In this document: positions 26,180 through 35,401 of the stretch, piece after piece
How positions within the stretch are numbered: the first letter of the stretch is position 1
Layout: every line of letters starts with the position of its first letter
Program-made: the position numbers and the translations under genes
Assembly (NCBI GenBank): GCA_020725525.1
Contig: DYEX01000042.1
Coordinates: 1-41,856, forward strand
DNA length: 41,856 nt
DNA from: Desulfovirgula sp.
GTDB lineage: Bacteria > Bacillota > Desulfotomaculia > Desulfotomaculales > Desulfovirgulaceae
Direction: 5' to 3'
The notes under the pieces: model-generated
The model's input: only the letters and a program-made list of their open reading frames with translations
What the model was told of the DNA's origin: nothing
The model's database searches: none

Positions 26180-26722
26180 TTAACTTATTTGCCTGAGGTG
26201 CTCTCTCAAAGTTGCCAGACGGGTACGCAGGCTACCGTCGATAACCCGGTCACCAATGCGTACCACCACCCCGCCAATAAGCGCGGGGTCCACGCTGTAT
26301 GCAGTCTGCACCTTTTTGCCGGTGATCTTGTTCAACACTTCGCCCAGTTTTTTCTTTTCTTCCTTAGTCAGTTCAATGGCACTGGTCACTTCGGCCTGGA
26401 CGATATTGCGGGCCCGGTCGGCCAGGGCGGAAAACTGCGCCACAATATCGTTCAGGAAGGCCTCCCGGTGCCTGTCTACCAGTAAAAAGAGGAAATTCTC
26501 AGTCACCGGGGAGACTTTGCCGGCAAAAATGCTCTTCAGCACATTCTTTTTTTCCTGTGCCGTAATGCGGGGATGATAGAGCACCTTTTGGAATTCACGG
26601 GAATCGGCTATGACCTGATTTACCGCCATTAGTTCCTGCTCTACCTGATCCACCAGACCTTGCGCTTCGGCCAGATCATAAAGGGCCTGGGCATAACGTC
26701 CGGCTACGGCCCCCCTTAACAT
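26180..26722 (-). CDS. atpH: ATP synthase delta subunit
   Basis: 180 residues from an ATG at 26722, overlapping the end of atpF by seven bases. It has the OSCP/delta pattern: [17 protein letters not shown] near the start, [17 protein letters not shown] in the middle, and [20 protein letters not shown] at the end. Delta joins the top of alpha3beta3 to the b stalk. Length typical. Confidence 0.96.
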   Translation of the reverse strand: MLRGAVAGRYAQALYDLAEAQGLVDQVEQELMAVNQVIADSREFQKVLYHPRITAQEKKNVLKSIFAGKVSPVTENFLFLLVDRHREAFLNDIVAQFSALADRARNIVQAEVTSAIELTKEEKKKLGEVLNKITGKKVQTAYSVDPALIGGVVVRIGDRVIDGSLRTRLATLREHLRQIS

Positions 26723-27210
26723 GGCAGATCCCCCGCTTCTTTAATAAACTCCTGCACCAGGCCGTGTTGAATTTCGGGGGTGATGGTCTGGTTGATGATC
26801 TTCTGCGCCACCAGAATGGACAGGGAAGCCACCTGGTCGCGCAATTCTGCAACCGCCTTCTCCTTCTCCCGGGCAATTTCCTCAAGGGCGCTCTCCTTGA
26901 TCCGCTGCGCCTCGGCCTTGGCCGCCTCAACAATTTCCTGGGCCTTGTCCTCACCGGCCTTGGTGGCCTGCTGGATGATGGCCTGGGCTTCTTCCCTCGC
27001 TTTTTGCATCTCGGCGAGGTACTGCTGGCGCAATGCTTCGGCCTGTTTTCGCTCCTCTTCGGCGGCGGCCACGTTATTGGCTATATATTGCTGGCGTTGT
27101 TCCAGAATATTGACGATGGGTTTGTAAACCACCAAACGAAGGAATATGAGCAAAATGACAAAGTTTATAATTTGGGCCACCAGAGTATAATTAATTCCCA
27201 GCGCTTCCAC
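26716..27210 (-). CDS. atpF: ATP synthase b subunit
   Basis: 164 residues from a GTG at 27210, chosen because GGAGG lies 7 bases before it and the 13 residues upstream are not conserved. One membrane helix (about residues 6-28; [17 protein letters not shown]) is followed by a long charged helix rich in Ala, Glu, Lys and Gln, which forms the outer stalk as a dimer. Two copies hold F1 still against the turning ring. The C-terminal end (GDLPC) overlaps atpH. Confidence 0.95.
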   Translation of the reverse strand: MEALGINYTLVAQIINFVILLIFLRLVVYKPIVNILEQRQQYIANNVAAAEEERKQAEALRQQYLAEMQKAREEAQAIIQQATKAGEDKAQEIVEAAKAEAQRIKESALEEIAREKEKAVAELRDQVASLSILVAQKIINQTITPEIQHGLVQEFIKEAGDLPC

Positions 27211-27318
27211 CGGTTCCCCTCCTTCCTTACTACCCGTTGCCGTGGACAAAAGGGAGGCGATAGCAGGTTTATGGATCTCTTAACCCGCTATGCCACCTTT
27301 TACCCACCTTTACCTGCA

Positions 27319-27606
<288 letters not shown>

Positions 27607-27628
27607 CTATAATTAGAGATGATAAACC

Positions 27629-28369
27629 TTAATGTTCGTGTTCCTTCACTACCTGCGAGATGTAGGCGATGGTAAGCATAGTAAAGATAAAGGCCTGAAT
27701 AAACCCGACAAAGATACTGAAGGCCAGCCAGACCACCGACGGGATAAACCCGCCGAAGATAAAGGTGTTCAGGCCTAAAAGCCCCAGTAAAACCGCAATG
27801 AGAACCTCGCCGCCATAGATGTTACCGTATAGACGGAAAGCCAGGGTTACCGGTTTGGCCAGTTCTTCGACAATGGTCAGTGGCAGGAAGAAGGGAAACG
27901 GTTCCAGGAAGTGCTTGAAATGCCCGGCCCCTTTGTAACGCATTCCCATGAATTGCACAAGGAAGAAGACCATTATGGCCATGCCGGCGGTGGTGTTCAC
28001 ATCGGCGGTGGGTGACATCATGGTGGGAACCAGGCCCCAGAGGTTGCTGAAGAGAAGGAAAATAAAGAGCGTAAAGATCAGGGACATCAGGCCTGCGCCC
28101 TTCTTCGGGTCCATATTTTCGTAAACCAGGCCCCGCAAAAACAGGAAAATTTCCTCCACCATCAATTGCAGCTTACCCGGCCGCTTCATGTTCATGTTGC
28201 GGGTGGCCGACACGGTGAAGAGGATCACCAGCAGCATGACGATCCAGGTCATCACCAGTGTCTTGGGATTCAGGGTAATATGGGTGTTGCCCAGGGTAAA
28301 CTCCCAGGGATGGTGAGGAAAACCCCACACGTTTAACTCCTCGTGGACTTCTTCCAGGCTTTTCACCAA
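27629..28369 (-). CDS. atpB: ATP synthase a subunit
   Basis: 246 residues from a TTG at 28369; a GTG three bases later is equally possible, both behind a near-perfect AGGAGGTGAT. About five or six membrane helices. The essential Arg is in VTLAFRLYGNIYGGEVL, with further conserved residues in the last helix (QAFIFTMLTIAYI). The a subunit holds the two half-channels through which protons reach the c ring. Follows atpI and precedes atpE, the usual order. Confidence 0.96.
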   Translation of the reverse strand: MVKSLEEVHEELNVWGFPHHPWEFTLGNTHITLNPKTLVMTWIVMLLVILFTVSATRNMNMKRPGKLQLMVEEIFLFLRGLVYENMDPKKGAGLMSLIFTLFIFLLFSNLWGLVPTMMSPTADVNTTAGMAIMVFFLVQFMGMRYKGAGHFKHFLEPFPFFLPLTIVEELAKPVTLAFRLYGNIYGGEVLIAVLLGLLGLNTFIFGGFIPSVVWLAFSIFVGFIQAFIFTMLTIAYISQVVKEHEH

Positions 28370-28386
28370 TTATCACCTCCCCCTTT

Positions 28387-28818
28387 TTAAATTTTTTCTT
28401 CTATCCTGGAAAACACTCCTCCCTCAGAGCGGCTCAGGCGCGCCGCTCTGATGGCCGCATCAACAGCGGTAATACAGGGAACGGCCAACAGACCCGCCCC
28501 CAGCCAGTACACATTAACACTGGCCGCCCGGCCGGCCAGCAAAACCACTACGGCCACCAGCGCCAGGCGCATGATCAGGCCCTGGCGCATGTAGCTCCGG
28601 GCACCGCTCCTGTCCAGCGAGCCCAGGCGCTTGATCCGGATGGCCAGGGAAACGGTATTGTACAGGCCGGTGGCAAGCCCCAGAAAAAGACCCCATGCCA
28701 GGGAATCCCGGGGGTTGGCCGCAATGGCCAGCAACACCAGCACCATCAACACTCCCGTGATGCAGGTGGTGCGTTTTAACTGGTTATCCAGTTCGGGTAC
28801 CCGTGGTAAGGAAGGCAC
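28387..28818 (-). CDS. atpI: ATP synthase subunit I
   Basis: 143 residues from a GTG at 28818; its ribosome site is weak. Four hydrophobic segments, with the family's GLFLGLATGLYNTVSLAIRI near the second helix. AtpI proteins help assemble the c ring and the enzyme and sit between atpZ and atpB. Membership rests on helix pattern, length and position, since the sequence is poorly conserved. Confidence 0.82.
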   Translation of the reverse strand: MPSLPRVPELDNQLKRTTCITGVLMVLVLLAIAANPRDSLAWGLFLGLATGLYNTVSLAIRIKRLGSLDRSGARSYMRQGLIMRLALVAVVVLLAGRAASVNVYWLGAGLLAVPCITAVDAAIRAARLSRSEGGVFSRIEEKI

Positions 28819-28824
28819 AGGGTT

Positions 28825-29055
28825 CTACCCCCAGTCTTTGAAAAAACGTGACACGGTCTGGACGACCCCCCAGATGCCCGCGGCAGTCCCCAGCAGGATG
28901 CCCGCCGTCATCAGCCAGGGATCCGTATGCAACTGGCGGTCCAGCCACCGGCCGCCGTAGAACCCGGCGGTAACCATGATGGCCATTTCCATGCCGATGG
29001 TGGTGGTAATGGCCAGGGCTGCCAGGATACGGCCTCCCACCCGGCGCTCACCCAT
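28825..29055 (-). CDS. atpZ: AtpZ/AtpI-family small membrane protein
   Basis: 76 residues from an ATG at 29055 with AAGGGG about 8 bases upstream. Two membrane helices with GFYGGRWLDRQLHTDPW between them and GILLGTAAGIWGVVQTV in the second, the AtpZ pattern. AtpZ with AtpI is thought to help assembly or form a small ion channel beside the ATP synthase. It is the first gene of the atp operon; the 217 bases before it (to wecB) hold no clear promoter that I could identify. Confidence 0.85.
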   Translation of the reverse strand: MGERRVGGRILAALAITTTIGMEMAIMVTAGFYGGRWLDRQLHTDPWLMTAGILLGTAAGIWGVVQTVSRFFKDWG

Positions 29056-29272
29056 GATGTATCCCCTTTCCCGGGGCGGGTGTGCAGCCTGTCACTTTTT
29101 GTCAGAAAAAATGTCGGCTGCGTTACACCCGTCACAAGTTATTGTTCTACACAAAGTCATTTATTCCTTCACACCGGGATGACTTTTTTTTGCAGGTAAC
29201 TACTTTTTGATATGCAACACAACTACCCGGCCAGCGGTCGTCCCTCGTTGCGCAGGACGATCCGGGCCGGAC

Positions 29273-30439
29273 TTAACACCGGCCGGCCTCAGGGGTGATA
29301 AAAGGCTCCGGCGGTTCATCGCTCAGGCCGAAGTGGTAGAGAATGGCCTGGCCAATGCGCCGGGAGGCCCGGCCGTCCCCATAGGGGTTCACCGCTTCGG
29401 CCATTTGCCGGTAATGAGCTGCGTCTTCCAGCAGGCGCCTGGTTTCGTTGAAAACCGCCTCCCGGGTTGTACCCACCAGGCGCACGGTACCGGCCCGTAT
29501 GGCCTCGGGACGTTCGGTGGTGTTGCGCAGCACCAGTACGGGCTTGCCCAGGGCCGGGGCCTCTTCCTGCAGCCCTCCCGAGTCGGTAAGCACCAGATAG
29601 CACCGGTTCATCAGATTGACGAAGGGCTGGTAAGAAAGGGGCTCGATGAGATGGATCCGGGGCAGTTCCCCCAGTACTTCCTGCACTACCTGCCGTACCG
29701 CCGGGTTTTTATGTACGGGAAAGACAATCTCCACGTCGGGATACCGGGTGACGATATCTCTTAAGGCCAGATAGATCTCCCGCATGGGTTCGCCCAGGTT
29801 CTCCCGGCGGTGGGTGGTCACCAATAGCACCCGCCGGCACCGGTAATCTATATCAGCCAGTGCGGGGTCGCTAAATTGATAATCGTTATCCACGGTGGCC
29901 AGGAGGGCATCGATGACCGTATTTCCCGTGACGAAGATCCGTTCCGGGACTACCCCTTCCCGCAGCAGGTTGTCCCGGGCGGTGGCGGTGGGGGCAAAGT
30001 GCAGGTCGGCCACCACCGCCGTGAGGTGGCGGTTGATTTCCTCGGGAAAGGGGGAGTATTTGTCTCCCGTGCGCAGGCCAGCCTCTACATGACCCACCGG
30101 TATTTGCAGATAGAAGGCAGCCAGGGCGGCCACAAACGTAGTGGTGGTGTCCCCGTGAACCAGCACCAGATCCGGCCTTTCTCTTGCCATGACCTGCTCC
30201 AGGCCGTCCAGTGCCCGGCGGGTGATGTCAAAAAGGCTCTGGCCGGGTCTCATGATGTCCAGATCGTGGTCGGGAGCAATTTGAAAAAGTTGCAGCACCT
30301 GATCCAGCATTTCCCGGTGCTGGGCGGTGACGGCCACCCGGCAGAGCACCCGGTCCGGGTGGCGCTGCAGTTCCTTAATGAGGGGGGCCATTTTGATGGC
30401 CTCCGGCCGGGTACCGAAAACAGTGAGAACCTTGAGCAT
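29273..30439 (-). CDS. wecB: UDP-N-acetylglucosamine 2-epimerase (non-hydrolysing)
   Basis: 388 residues from an ATG at 30439, GGGAG 7 bases upstream. Classic motifs: VFGTRPEAIKMAPLI at the start, QHREMLDQVL, VHGDTTTTFVAALAAF, HVEAGLRTGDKYSPFPEE, VTTHRRENLG, and TDSGGLQEEAPALGKPVLVLR. It turns UDP-GlcNAc into UDP-ManNAc for teichoic acid linkage or surface polysaccharide. All usual residues are intact. It often lies just upstream of the atp operon in this bacterial group, with no obvious link in function. Confidence 0.96.
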   Translation of the reverse strand: MLKVLTVFGTRPEAIKMAPLIKELQRHPDRVLCRVAVTAQHREMLDQVLQLFQIAPDHDLDIMRPGQSLFDITRRALDGLEQVMARERPDLVLVHGDTTTTFVAALAAFYLQIPVGHVEAGLRTGDKYSPFPEEINRHLTAVVADLHFAPTATARDNLLREGVVPERIFVTGNTVIDALLATVDNDYQFSDPALADIDYRCRRVLLVTTHRRENLGEPMREIYLALRDIVTRYPDVEIVFPVHKNPAVRQVVQEVLGELPRIHLIEPLSYQPFVNLMNRCYLVLTDSGGLQEEAPALGKPVLVLRNTTERPEAIRAGTVRLVGTTREAVFNETRRLLEDAAHYRQMAEAVNPYGDGRASRRIGQAILYHFGLSDEPPEPFITPEAGRC

Positions 30440-30601
30440 AGTTTGTCTCCCTGGACTGGTAATTAAACCTTTTCAATACGATTGAAGACCCGGGGAGCGG
30501 GGAACCGGAGGTAACCTGTCTTCATATACCTCCTGCAAAATCCCCGGGATTAACTATATGCAGCTTATCCCTGAATTATAAGGGGATAAATTACATCCCC
30601 A

Positions 30602-31210
30602 TCACCCTTTGCGGAAATGCCCCCGGGGTCCACCCACATTGAAAAAGGCTGAATTGAAGTTGCGATACAGGGACTTGTACCCGGCAATACGGTGCCATTT
30701 CTTGATAAATCCCGGCGGCAGGTCTTCCCGCAGAACCACCTGTGACCACCCTCCGGGCAGGGGATAGGCGTAATAGGGCTTGTCCTTCGGAATTCCGCGG
30801 ATAAAGATTACCTGGGGAATGATCCACTCCAGCCGGGCCAGGTAAACCCGGTGCATGCCGTCACAGATGATGTTGAATACCGAGCCGTCGGCCTCCAGCG
30901 ATTCCTCAATGACCGGCGGCAAAAGGTCTACCGGCTCATCGTAACCGGCCAGGTAAAGGGTGACATACCCGTCGAGGTGGAAGATATCGCACCCGTGACG
31001 GGCCAGTTCCCATTTTAATTCCCGCACCTTTTGCAGTTCCCCGGTGAGGACGTAAGATTGGGCCGGGGCCAGAAAATTGGTGTGGATTTTTTCCAGGGAG
31101 ATGTATACGTCCCGGTATATATAACAGTCCGGGTCGGTGAGCATGGTGACCCGGCGCAGTTTGTCCACAAGTTCCCCGGATGTATGGCGTACCACTCTGG
31201 TTATTTCCAT
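30602..31210 (-). CDS. Unknown protein with a ParB/Srx-like signature
   Basis: 202 residues from an ATG at 31210 with GAGGAGAGG about 10 bases upstream. I do not recognise a named family. Residues 95-140 (LPPVIEES, then FNIICDGMHRVYLARLEWIIPQVIFI) look like the ParB/sulfiredoxin fold: a strand with Pro-Pro-Val, then Gly118-Met-His120-Arg121 in place of the family's G-x-H-R, then a helix and strand. That fold binds nucleotides in ParB, sulfiredoxin and a free serine kinase. The C terminus is basic (GYKSLYRNFNSAF). The gene lies 3 bases after the HAD gene and upstream of wecB, so it may work with the HAD enzyme. Function inferred only weakly. Confidence 0.6.
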   Translation of the reverse strand: MEITRVVRHTSGELVDKLRRVTMLTDPDCYIYRDVYISLEKIHTNFLAPAQSYVLTGELQKVRELKWELARHGCDIFHLDGYVTLYLAGYDEPVDLLPPVIEESLEADGSVFNIICDGMHRVYLARLEWIIPQVIFIRGIPKDKPYYAYPLPGGWSQVVLREDLPPGFIKKWHRIAGYKSLYRNFNSAFFNVGGPRGHFRKG

Positions 31211-31213
31211 GAA

Positions 31214-31915
31214 TTAAGTACCTCTCCTCTTTTGCTCAAGTTCATCCAGGGCCCGGGCAAGCTGGCTCGTCTCCCGCACAATGATGTCCGGCCGGGGCCA
31301 TTCACCCCATAACACCCGGGCCATGGCCGGGTACTCCCGCTCGGGGCGAGAAAGGACCCAGATGGCGGCCAAACCCATGTTTATGGCCGGCAGGATGTCC
31401 TTTTCATAGGTGTCCCCGATCATGACGGAATGCCGGGGATCCGCATCCAGAGCCTCCAGGGCGGCCTGATAGAGCCGTTCTGCCGGTTTTTTTTGTCCCA
31501 GACGGAAACTTAAAGCGGCGTAATCCACCAGGGCGGCAATATCGGGACAGGCACGTAAAAAAGCCCGGTAGTAGGGAACCCAGATGTCCGAAACCAGGCC
31601 CACGGCAAAGCCCAGCTCCCGGGCTCGCATTACCGCCCTGGCCGCTCCCGGTATTTCCACGGCGGCCTTCTCCTGGTCGGCCCAGAGACACGTGAGGGCC
31701 TCCTCCCGCTGCCGATCCAGGAAAGCCACTTCAGACAGGGCGGCGCAGACCTCCCGGGGGCCGACAAACTCCCGGCACATAATTATATCCCCCACCAGCC
31801 GGTCCTGCCCCGGGGGCAGTCCCAGCAGCCGGGCAATTTGTTTTGTTGGAGACACTTCCGGTCCGGTGATCAGGGTGGCCCCGATATCGAAAAGGGCTGC
31901 CTTTCTTTTGGCGAT
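31214..31915 (-). CDS. HAD-superfamily hydrolase, apparent ATC start
   Basis: 233 residues if translation begins at ATC 31915. From there the protein starts IAKRKAALFDIGATLITG, which holds the essential HAD motif I (nucleophile Asp10). The first standard start in this frame (GTG 31855) comes after motif I and would give an inactive protein. GGGAG lies 9 bases before the ATC and the comEB stop 6 bases before it, as for coupled re-initiation. Motif II is GLVSDIW (Ser), motif III is LGQKKPAE (Lys), motif IV is IGDTYEKDI. A small cap lies between I and II. A phosphatase of unknown substrate. A sequencing error (ATG to ATC) is the other explanation. Confidence 0.8.
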   Translation of the reverse strand: MAKRKAALFDIGATLITGPEVSPTKQIARLLGLPPGQDRLVGDIIMCREFVGPREVCAALSEVAFLDRQREEALTCLWADQEKAAVEIPGAARAVMRARELGFAVGLVSDIWVPYYRAFLRACPDIAALVDYAALSFRLGQKKPAERLYQAALEALDADPRHSVMIGDTYEKDILPAINMGLAAIWVLSRPEREYPAMARVLWGEWPRPDIIVRETSQLARALDELEQKRRGT

Positions 31916-31921
31916 GGCCGG

Positions 31922-32368
31922 TCACTCCCACAGGTCCACCTGCACGCCGTGGCGGCGCAGGAATTCTATGCCCTCATCGGTGCCCCGGTAATCCCGCCGC
32001 ACTACCACCCGGGAAATGGCGCAGGAGACAATGAGCTTGGCGCAGGTCAGGCAGATGTCGGCGTTGACGTACATGGTGCCGCCGCCTACGGCCAGACCCC
32101 GCCTGGCACAAAGGCAGATGGCGTTTTGCTCGGCGTGGACGCAGGGCTTGTAGTCTTCCCGGCCGGCTAAATCCTTCAAGCAACGTCCCGTATCAATGCA
32201 GTGTTCCGCCCCGCTGACTACCCCGTTATAGCCGTGGGAAATAATCCGCCCCTCTACCACAATGACGGCCCCTACTTTTTTGCGCAGGCAGGTGGAACGG
32301 CGGGCAATAACGTCCACCACTTCCATATAAATTTCGTCGAAGGAAGGCCTCTTAACCAGGGCGCTCAC
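31922..32368 (-). CDS. comEB: dCMP deaminase-like (ComEB) protein
   Basis: 148 residues from a GTG at 32368, which lies almost in the GGAGG site; a CTG at 32359 is better spaced but rare. Zinc-binding cytidine/deoxycytidylate deaminase motifs: CVHAEQNAI (His and catalytic Glu) and ICLTCAKLI (two Cys). The N-terminal half (RPSFDEIYMEVVDVIARRSTC) is the ComEB pattern. dCMP deaminase makes dUMP for dTMP synthesis. It follows glyA in the same operon; glyA provides the methylene-tetrahydrofolate that thymidylate synthase uses, a sensible pairing. Confidence 0.92.
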   Translation of the reverse strand: MSALVKRPSFDEIYMEVVDVIARRSTCLRKKVGAVIVVEGRIISHGYNGVVSGAEHCIDTGRCLKDLAGREDYKPCVHAEQNAICLCARRGLAVGGGTMYVNADICLTCAKLIVSCAISRVVVRRDYRGTDEGIEFLRRHGVQVDLWE

Positions 32369-32380
32369 CTCCGGACTTCG

Positions 32381-32401
32381 GGAACGGCGGTGCGCCGTTC
32401 C
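32381..32401 (-). promoter_or_regulatory. Perfect 9-base hairpin between glyA and comEB
   Basis: GGAACGGCG (32381-32389) pairs with CGCCGTTCC (32393-32401) around a three-base loop. On the minus strand no T-run follows and the comEB ribosome site lies 6 bases on. It may be a processing or translation-control hairpin rather than a terminator; the plus side has TTTGTTCTCTT. Confidence 0.5.
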
Positions 32402-32410
32402 TTTGTTCTC

Positions 32411-33664
32411 TTAGTTCCCCGCCTGATACAGCGGGTACCGGCGGCACAGCCCGGTCACCATTTCACGAACCTGGTTCAAGCGGTCCGGGTCATTCCGGAA
32501 GCTTAGAGCCAGGTGGATGATTTCGGCCACCGCCTCCATATCCTCTTCTTTAAGGCCCCGGGTGGTCACCGCCGGCGTGCCGATGCGTATCCCGCTGGCC
32601 ACCGCCGGGGGCTGCGGGTCATAGGGAATGGCATTTTTGTTCACCGTCACGCCGACGGAATCCAGGACGGCTTCCGCCTCGCGGCCGGTAACCCCCTTGT
32701 TGCGTAAATCCACCAGCATCAGGTGGTTGTCGGTGCCGCCGCTGACCAGTTCAAAGCCCCGGTCCATCAGGGCCCGGGCCAGGGCACGGGCGTTTTTGAC
32801 GATCTGCCGCTGGTACTCCTTAAATTCCGGCTGCTGCGCCTCTTTGAGGGCCACGGCTTTGGCGGCAATGACGTGCATCAGGGGCCCCCCCTGGATGCCC
32901 GGAAAGACCGCCTTGTCAATGGCCGTCGCGTATTTAGCCCGGCACAAAATCATGCCTCCCCGGGGGCCGCGCAGGGTCTTATGGGTGGTGGTGGTCACCA
33001 CATCGGCATAGGGCACCGGGCTCATGTGCTCCCCGGCGGCCACCAGCCCGGCGATATGGGCCATATCCACCATCAGGTAGGCCCCCACTTCCCCGGCTAT
33101 TTCCTTAAACTTATAAAAGTCAATGGCCCGGGGGTAGGCACTGGCCCCGGCCACGATAATCCGCGGCTTATGCTCAAAGGCGGCAGCAAAAACCTTCTCG
33201 TAGTTGATCAGCCCCGTTTCCTTCTCCACCCCGTAAAAGGCTACCCGAAAATATTTTCCGGAGATATTCAACGGGCTGCCGTGGGTGAGGTGACCGCCGT
33301 GGGCCAGGTTCATGCCCAGGATGGTATCCCCCGGTTCCAGCAGGGCGAAGTAAACCGCCATATTGGCCTGGGCACCGGAGTGGGGCTGCACATTGACATG
33401 CTCGGCACCAAAGAGTTCTTTCGCCCGGTTAATGGCCAGCTCTTCCGCAATATCCACGAACTGGCAGCCGCCGTAATAACGCCGCCCGGGATAGCCCTCG
33501 GCGTACTTGTTGGTCAGCACCGAACCCTGGGCCTCCATGACCGCCCGGCTGGCGGCATTTTCCGAGGCGATCAGTTCCAGTGTATCGCGCTGGCGGCCCA
33601 GCTCCAGATCAATAGCCCTGGCAATTTCCGGATCAACTGCAGCTAGAGGTCTGTTCATGTGCAT
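32411..33664 (-). CDS. glyA: Serine hydroxymethyltransferase
   Basis: 417 residues from an ATG at 33664 with GGGGGAGG 9 bases upstream; an in-frame ATG two codons on is also possible. PLP-lysine in [16 protein letters not shown] (about residue 226), with [12 protein letters not shown] near the start, [48 protein letters not shown] and [13 protein letters not shown] near the end. It converts serine and tetrahydrofolate to glycine and methylene-tetrahydrofolate, linking amino acids to one-carbon metabolism. Follows rpiB by 35 bases. Confidence 0.98.
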   Translation of the reverse strand: MHMNRPLAAVDPEIARAIDLELGRQRDTLELIASENAASRAVMEAQGSVLTNKYAEGYPGRRYYGGCQFVDIAEELAINRAKELFGAEHVNVQPHSGAQANMAVYFALLEPGDTILGMNLAHGGHLTHGSPLNISGKYFRVAFYGVEKETGLINYEKVFAAAFEHKPRIIVAGASAYPRAIDFYKFKEIAGEVGAYLMVDMAHIAGLVAAGEHMSPVPYADVVTTTTHKTLRGPRGGMILCRAKYATAIDKAVFPGIQGGPLMHVIAAKAVALKEAQQPEFKEYQRQIVKNARALARALMDRGFELVSGGTDNHLMLVDLRNKGVTGREAEAVLDSVGVTVNKNAIPYDPQPPAVASGIRIGTPAVTTRGLKEEDMEAVAEIIHLALSFRNDPDRLNQVREMVTGLCRRYPLYQAGN

Positions 33665-33699
33665 TATGATTTTCCTCCCCCACGACATGGCTTTTGCGG

Positions 33700-34167
33700 C
33701 TAACGGCCACTGCAACCGCCGTATTTTTTTTCAATTTCGGTGATCTTGGTCACCCGCCGGGCGTGGCGCCCGCCGGCAAATTCAGAAGCCAGCCACACCC
33801 GCACAATCTCCCGGGCCAGCCCGGGGCCGATTACCCGCTGGCCCATGGTCAGAATGTTGGCGTCGTTGTGTTCCCGGGAAGCCCGGGCGGAAAAAGTATC
33901 GTGACAAAGGGCCGCCCGGATGCCCGGCACTTTGTTGGCCGCAATGGCCACCCCAATGCCCGTACCGCAGCAAAGGATGCCCAGCTGGTAATCCCCGCTG
34001 CGTACGGCCTCGGCTACCAGGAGGGCAAAATCGGGGTAATCCACGGCTTCTTCCGAATAGGTGCCGAAATCATGGTAGGCGATTCCGTTTTCCTGCAAAA
34101 AAGAAATAACCTCTTCCTTTAAACGAAAGCCACCGTGGTCGGCGGCCAGGGCAATCCGCACGGACAT
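33700..34167 (-). CDS. rpiB: Ribose-5-phosphate isomerase B
   Basis: 155 residues from an ATG at 34167 after GGGGTGAAGT. RpiB/LacAB motifs: [49 protein letters not shown] (catalytic Cys) and [18 protein letters not shown]. It interconverts ribose 5-phosphate and ribulose 5-phosphate in the pentose phosphate pathway. In Firmicutes it usually stands, as here, between the tyrosine phosphatase and glyA. The short tail (KKYGGCSGR) is ordinary. Confidence 0.97.
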   Translation of the reverse strand: MSVRIALAADHGGFRLKEEVISFLQENGIAYHDFGTYSEEAVDYPDFALLVAEAVRSGDYQLGILCCGTGIGVAIAANKVPGIRAALCHDTFSARASREHNDANILTMGQRVIGPGLAREIVRVWLASEFAGGRHARRVTKITEIEKKYGGCSGR

Positions 34168-34235
34168 ACTTCACCCCTATCTCCAAAAAAGAAATACAAC
34201 CAGTTGTCTTCTACAAAAAACGCTATTTTCCTGCT

Positions 34236-34790
34236 TTAATTTATGCTGGCCCCCGGTTCCCCGGGTTCTGCCTTTTGATCGCCGGAAGGCGGGGCCGCTT
34301 CCGGATCCGGGCTTGCCTGTGCCGGCCCGGCTTTTTCGGCAGCCAGCCTGTCCAGGGCCAGGGAGATCAGATAACGCAGCTCGCCGGCGCACTGGCGGTA
34401 GACATCTACTGGCCCCCCGAAGGGATCGGGGACATCACCGCCCCTGCCGGCGTATTCGGCGAGGGTAAAAATTTTTTCCGCCAGATCCGGCGCCATTTCC
34501 CGAACCATTTTTTTGTGCCCCCGGGTCATGGTCAGTACCAGGTCGGCCTCTTCCACATCCCGGCGGGTAAGCAGACTGGCCCGGTGTGACCGTAAATCCA
34601 GGCCCATCTCCTCCATCACCGCCACGGCCTGGGGCGATGCCTCGCTGCCGGGCAGGGCGGCTATCCCCGCGGAAACAACTTCAATCTCCCCCTGTAAACC
34701 CTTTCTGGCCACCATGTCCCTGGCCAGGGCCTCCGCCATACTGCTCCTGCAGGTGTTGCCGGTGCACACAAAGAGTATTTTTCTGGTCAT
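34236..34790 (-). CDS. Low-molecular-weight protein-tyrosine or arginine phosphatase (YwlE-like)
   Basis: 184 residues from an ATG at 34790, behind GGGAGG. The P-loop CTGNTCRSSMAEA (Cys-x5-Arg-Ser) and the acid Asp in VPDPFGGPVDVYRQ are intact. The Thr in the P-loop (CTGNTCR) is as in Bacillus YwlE, an arginine phosphatase of McsB substrates, so arginine phosphatase is possible; position in the sua5-mntP-ywlE-rpiB-glyA order supports that reading. The last 30 residues are a Pro/Ala/Glu-rich tail absent from typical members. Confidence 0.9.
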   Translation of the reverse strand: MTRKILFVCTGNTCRSSMAEALARDMVARKGLQGEIEVVSAGIAALPGSEASPQAVAVMEEMGLDLRSHRASLLTRRDVEEADLVLTMTRGHKKMVREMAPDLAEKIFTLAEYAGRGGDVPDPFGGPVDVYRQCAGELRYLISLALDRLAAEKAGPAQASPDPEAAPPSGDQKAEPGEPGASIN

Positions 34791-34817
34791 GATCACGCCT
34801 CCCGGTAATATCACCAC

Positions 34818-35351
34818 TCATAAGAACAGCTTAACCCCGATACCCACCAGGATCAGCCCGCCCAAAAGCCGCGCCCTTTCCCCCACCATATGTCCAAGGT
34901 AGCGGCCCAGCACCAGCCCGGAAAAGGTCATGAAACCGGCCACCAGCCCGAAGGTAAGCACGGTAAAAAGCAACTGCGTCCGCAGGGTACCCAGGGTAAA
35001 ACCTACGCTCAGGGCATCCATGCTTACGCTGGCCCCTAAAAGAAACAACCCCCAGTTGTTCAGCAAAACAATGCGCGGCTCTTCCTCGCTAAAGGCTTCC
35101 CTGATCATGCGCAGGCCCAGGTAAAGGAGCAGCACTGCTCCCGCTATGGTGGCCGCACGGCCCAAAAGCCCTCCCACCAGTTCCCCTGCTTGAAAGCCCA
35201 AAAGGGGCATGGCAATATGGAAAAGAAGCACGGTCAAAGTAATGAGCAATATTTGCAGGCGCCTGACCCCGGTCATCCCAATGCCCAGGCACAGGGAAAA
35301 GGCATCGGTGCCCAGGGCCACCGCCAGCAAAAGCAAGGTTGGAATACTCAC
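34818..35351 (-). CDS. mntP: MntP-family manganese efflux pump
   Basis: 177 residues from a GTG at 35351 with TGGAGG 9 bases upstream. Six membrane helices with the two Asp-containing repeats typical of MntP: LGTDAFSLCLGIGM in the first helix and GASVSMDALSVGFTLG in the fourth. It exports Mn2+. The usual neighbours (sua5, phosphatase, rpiB) are present. In many bacteria a Mn riboswitch controls mntP; none is seen here. Confidence 0.93.
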   Translation of the reverse strand: MSIPTLLLLAVALGTDAFSLCLGIGMTGVRRLQILLITLTVLLFHIAMPLLGFQAGELVGGLLGRAATIAGAVLLLYLGLRMIREAFSEEEPRIVLLNNWGLFLLGASVSMDALSVGFTLGTLRTQLLFTVLTFGLVAGFMTFSGLVLGRYLGHMVGERARLLGGLILVGIGVKLFL

Positions 35352-35401
35352 CGCTGTTGCCTCCAGAAAACTCCTTACTATACACCAAAACGGGGACGGA
35401 G

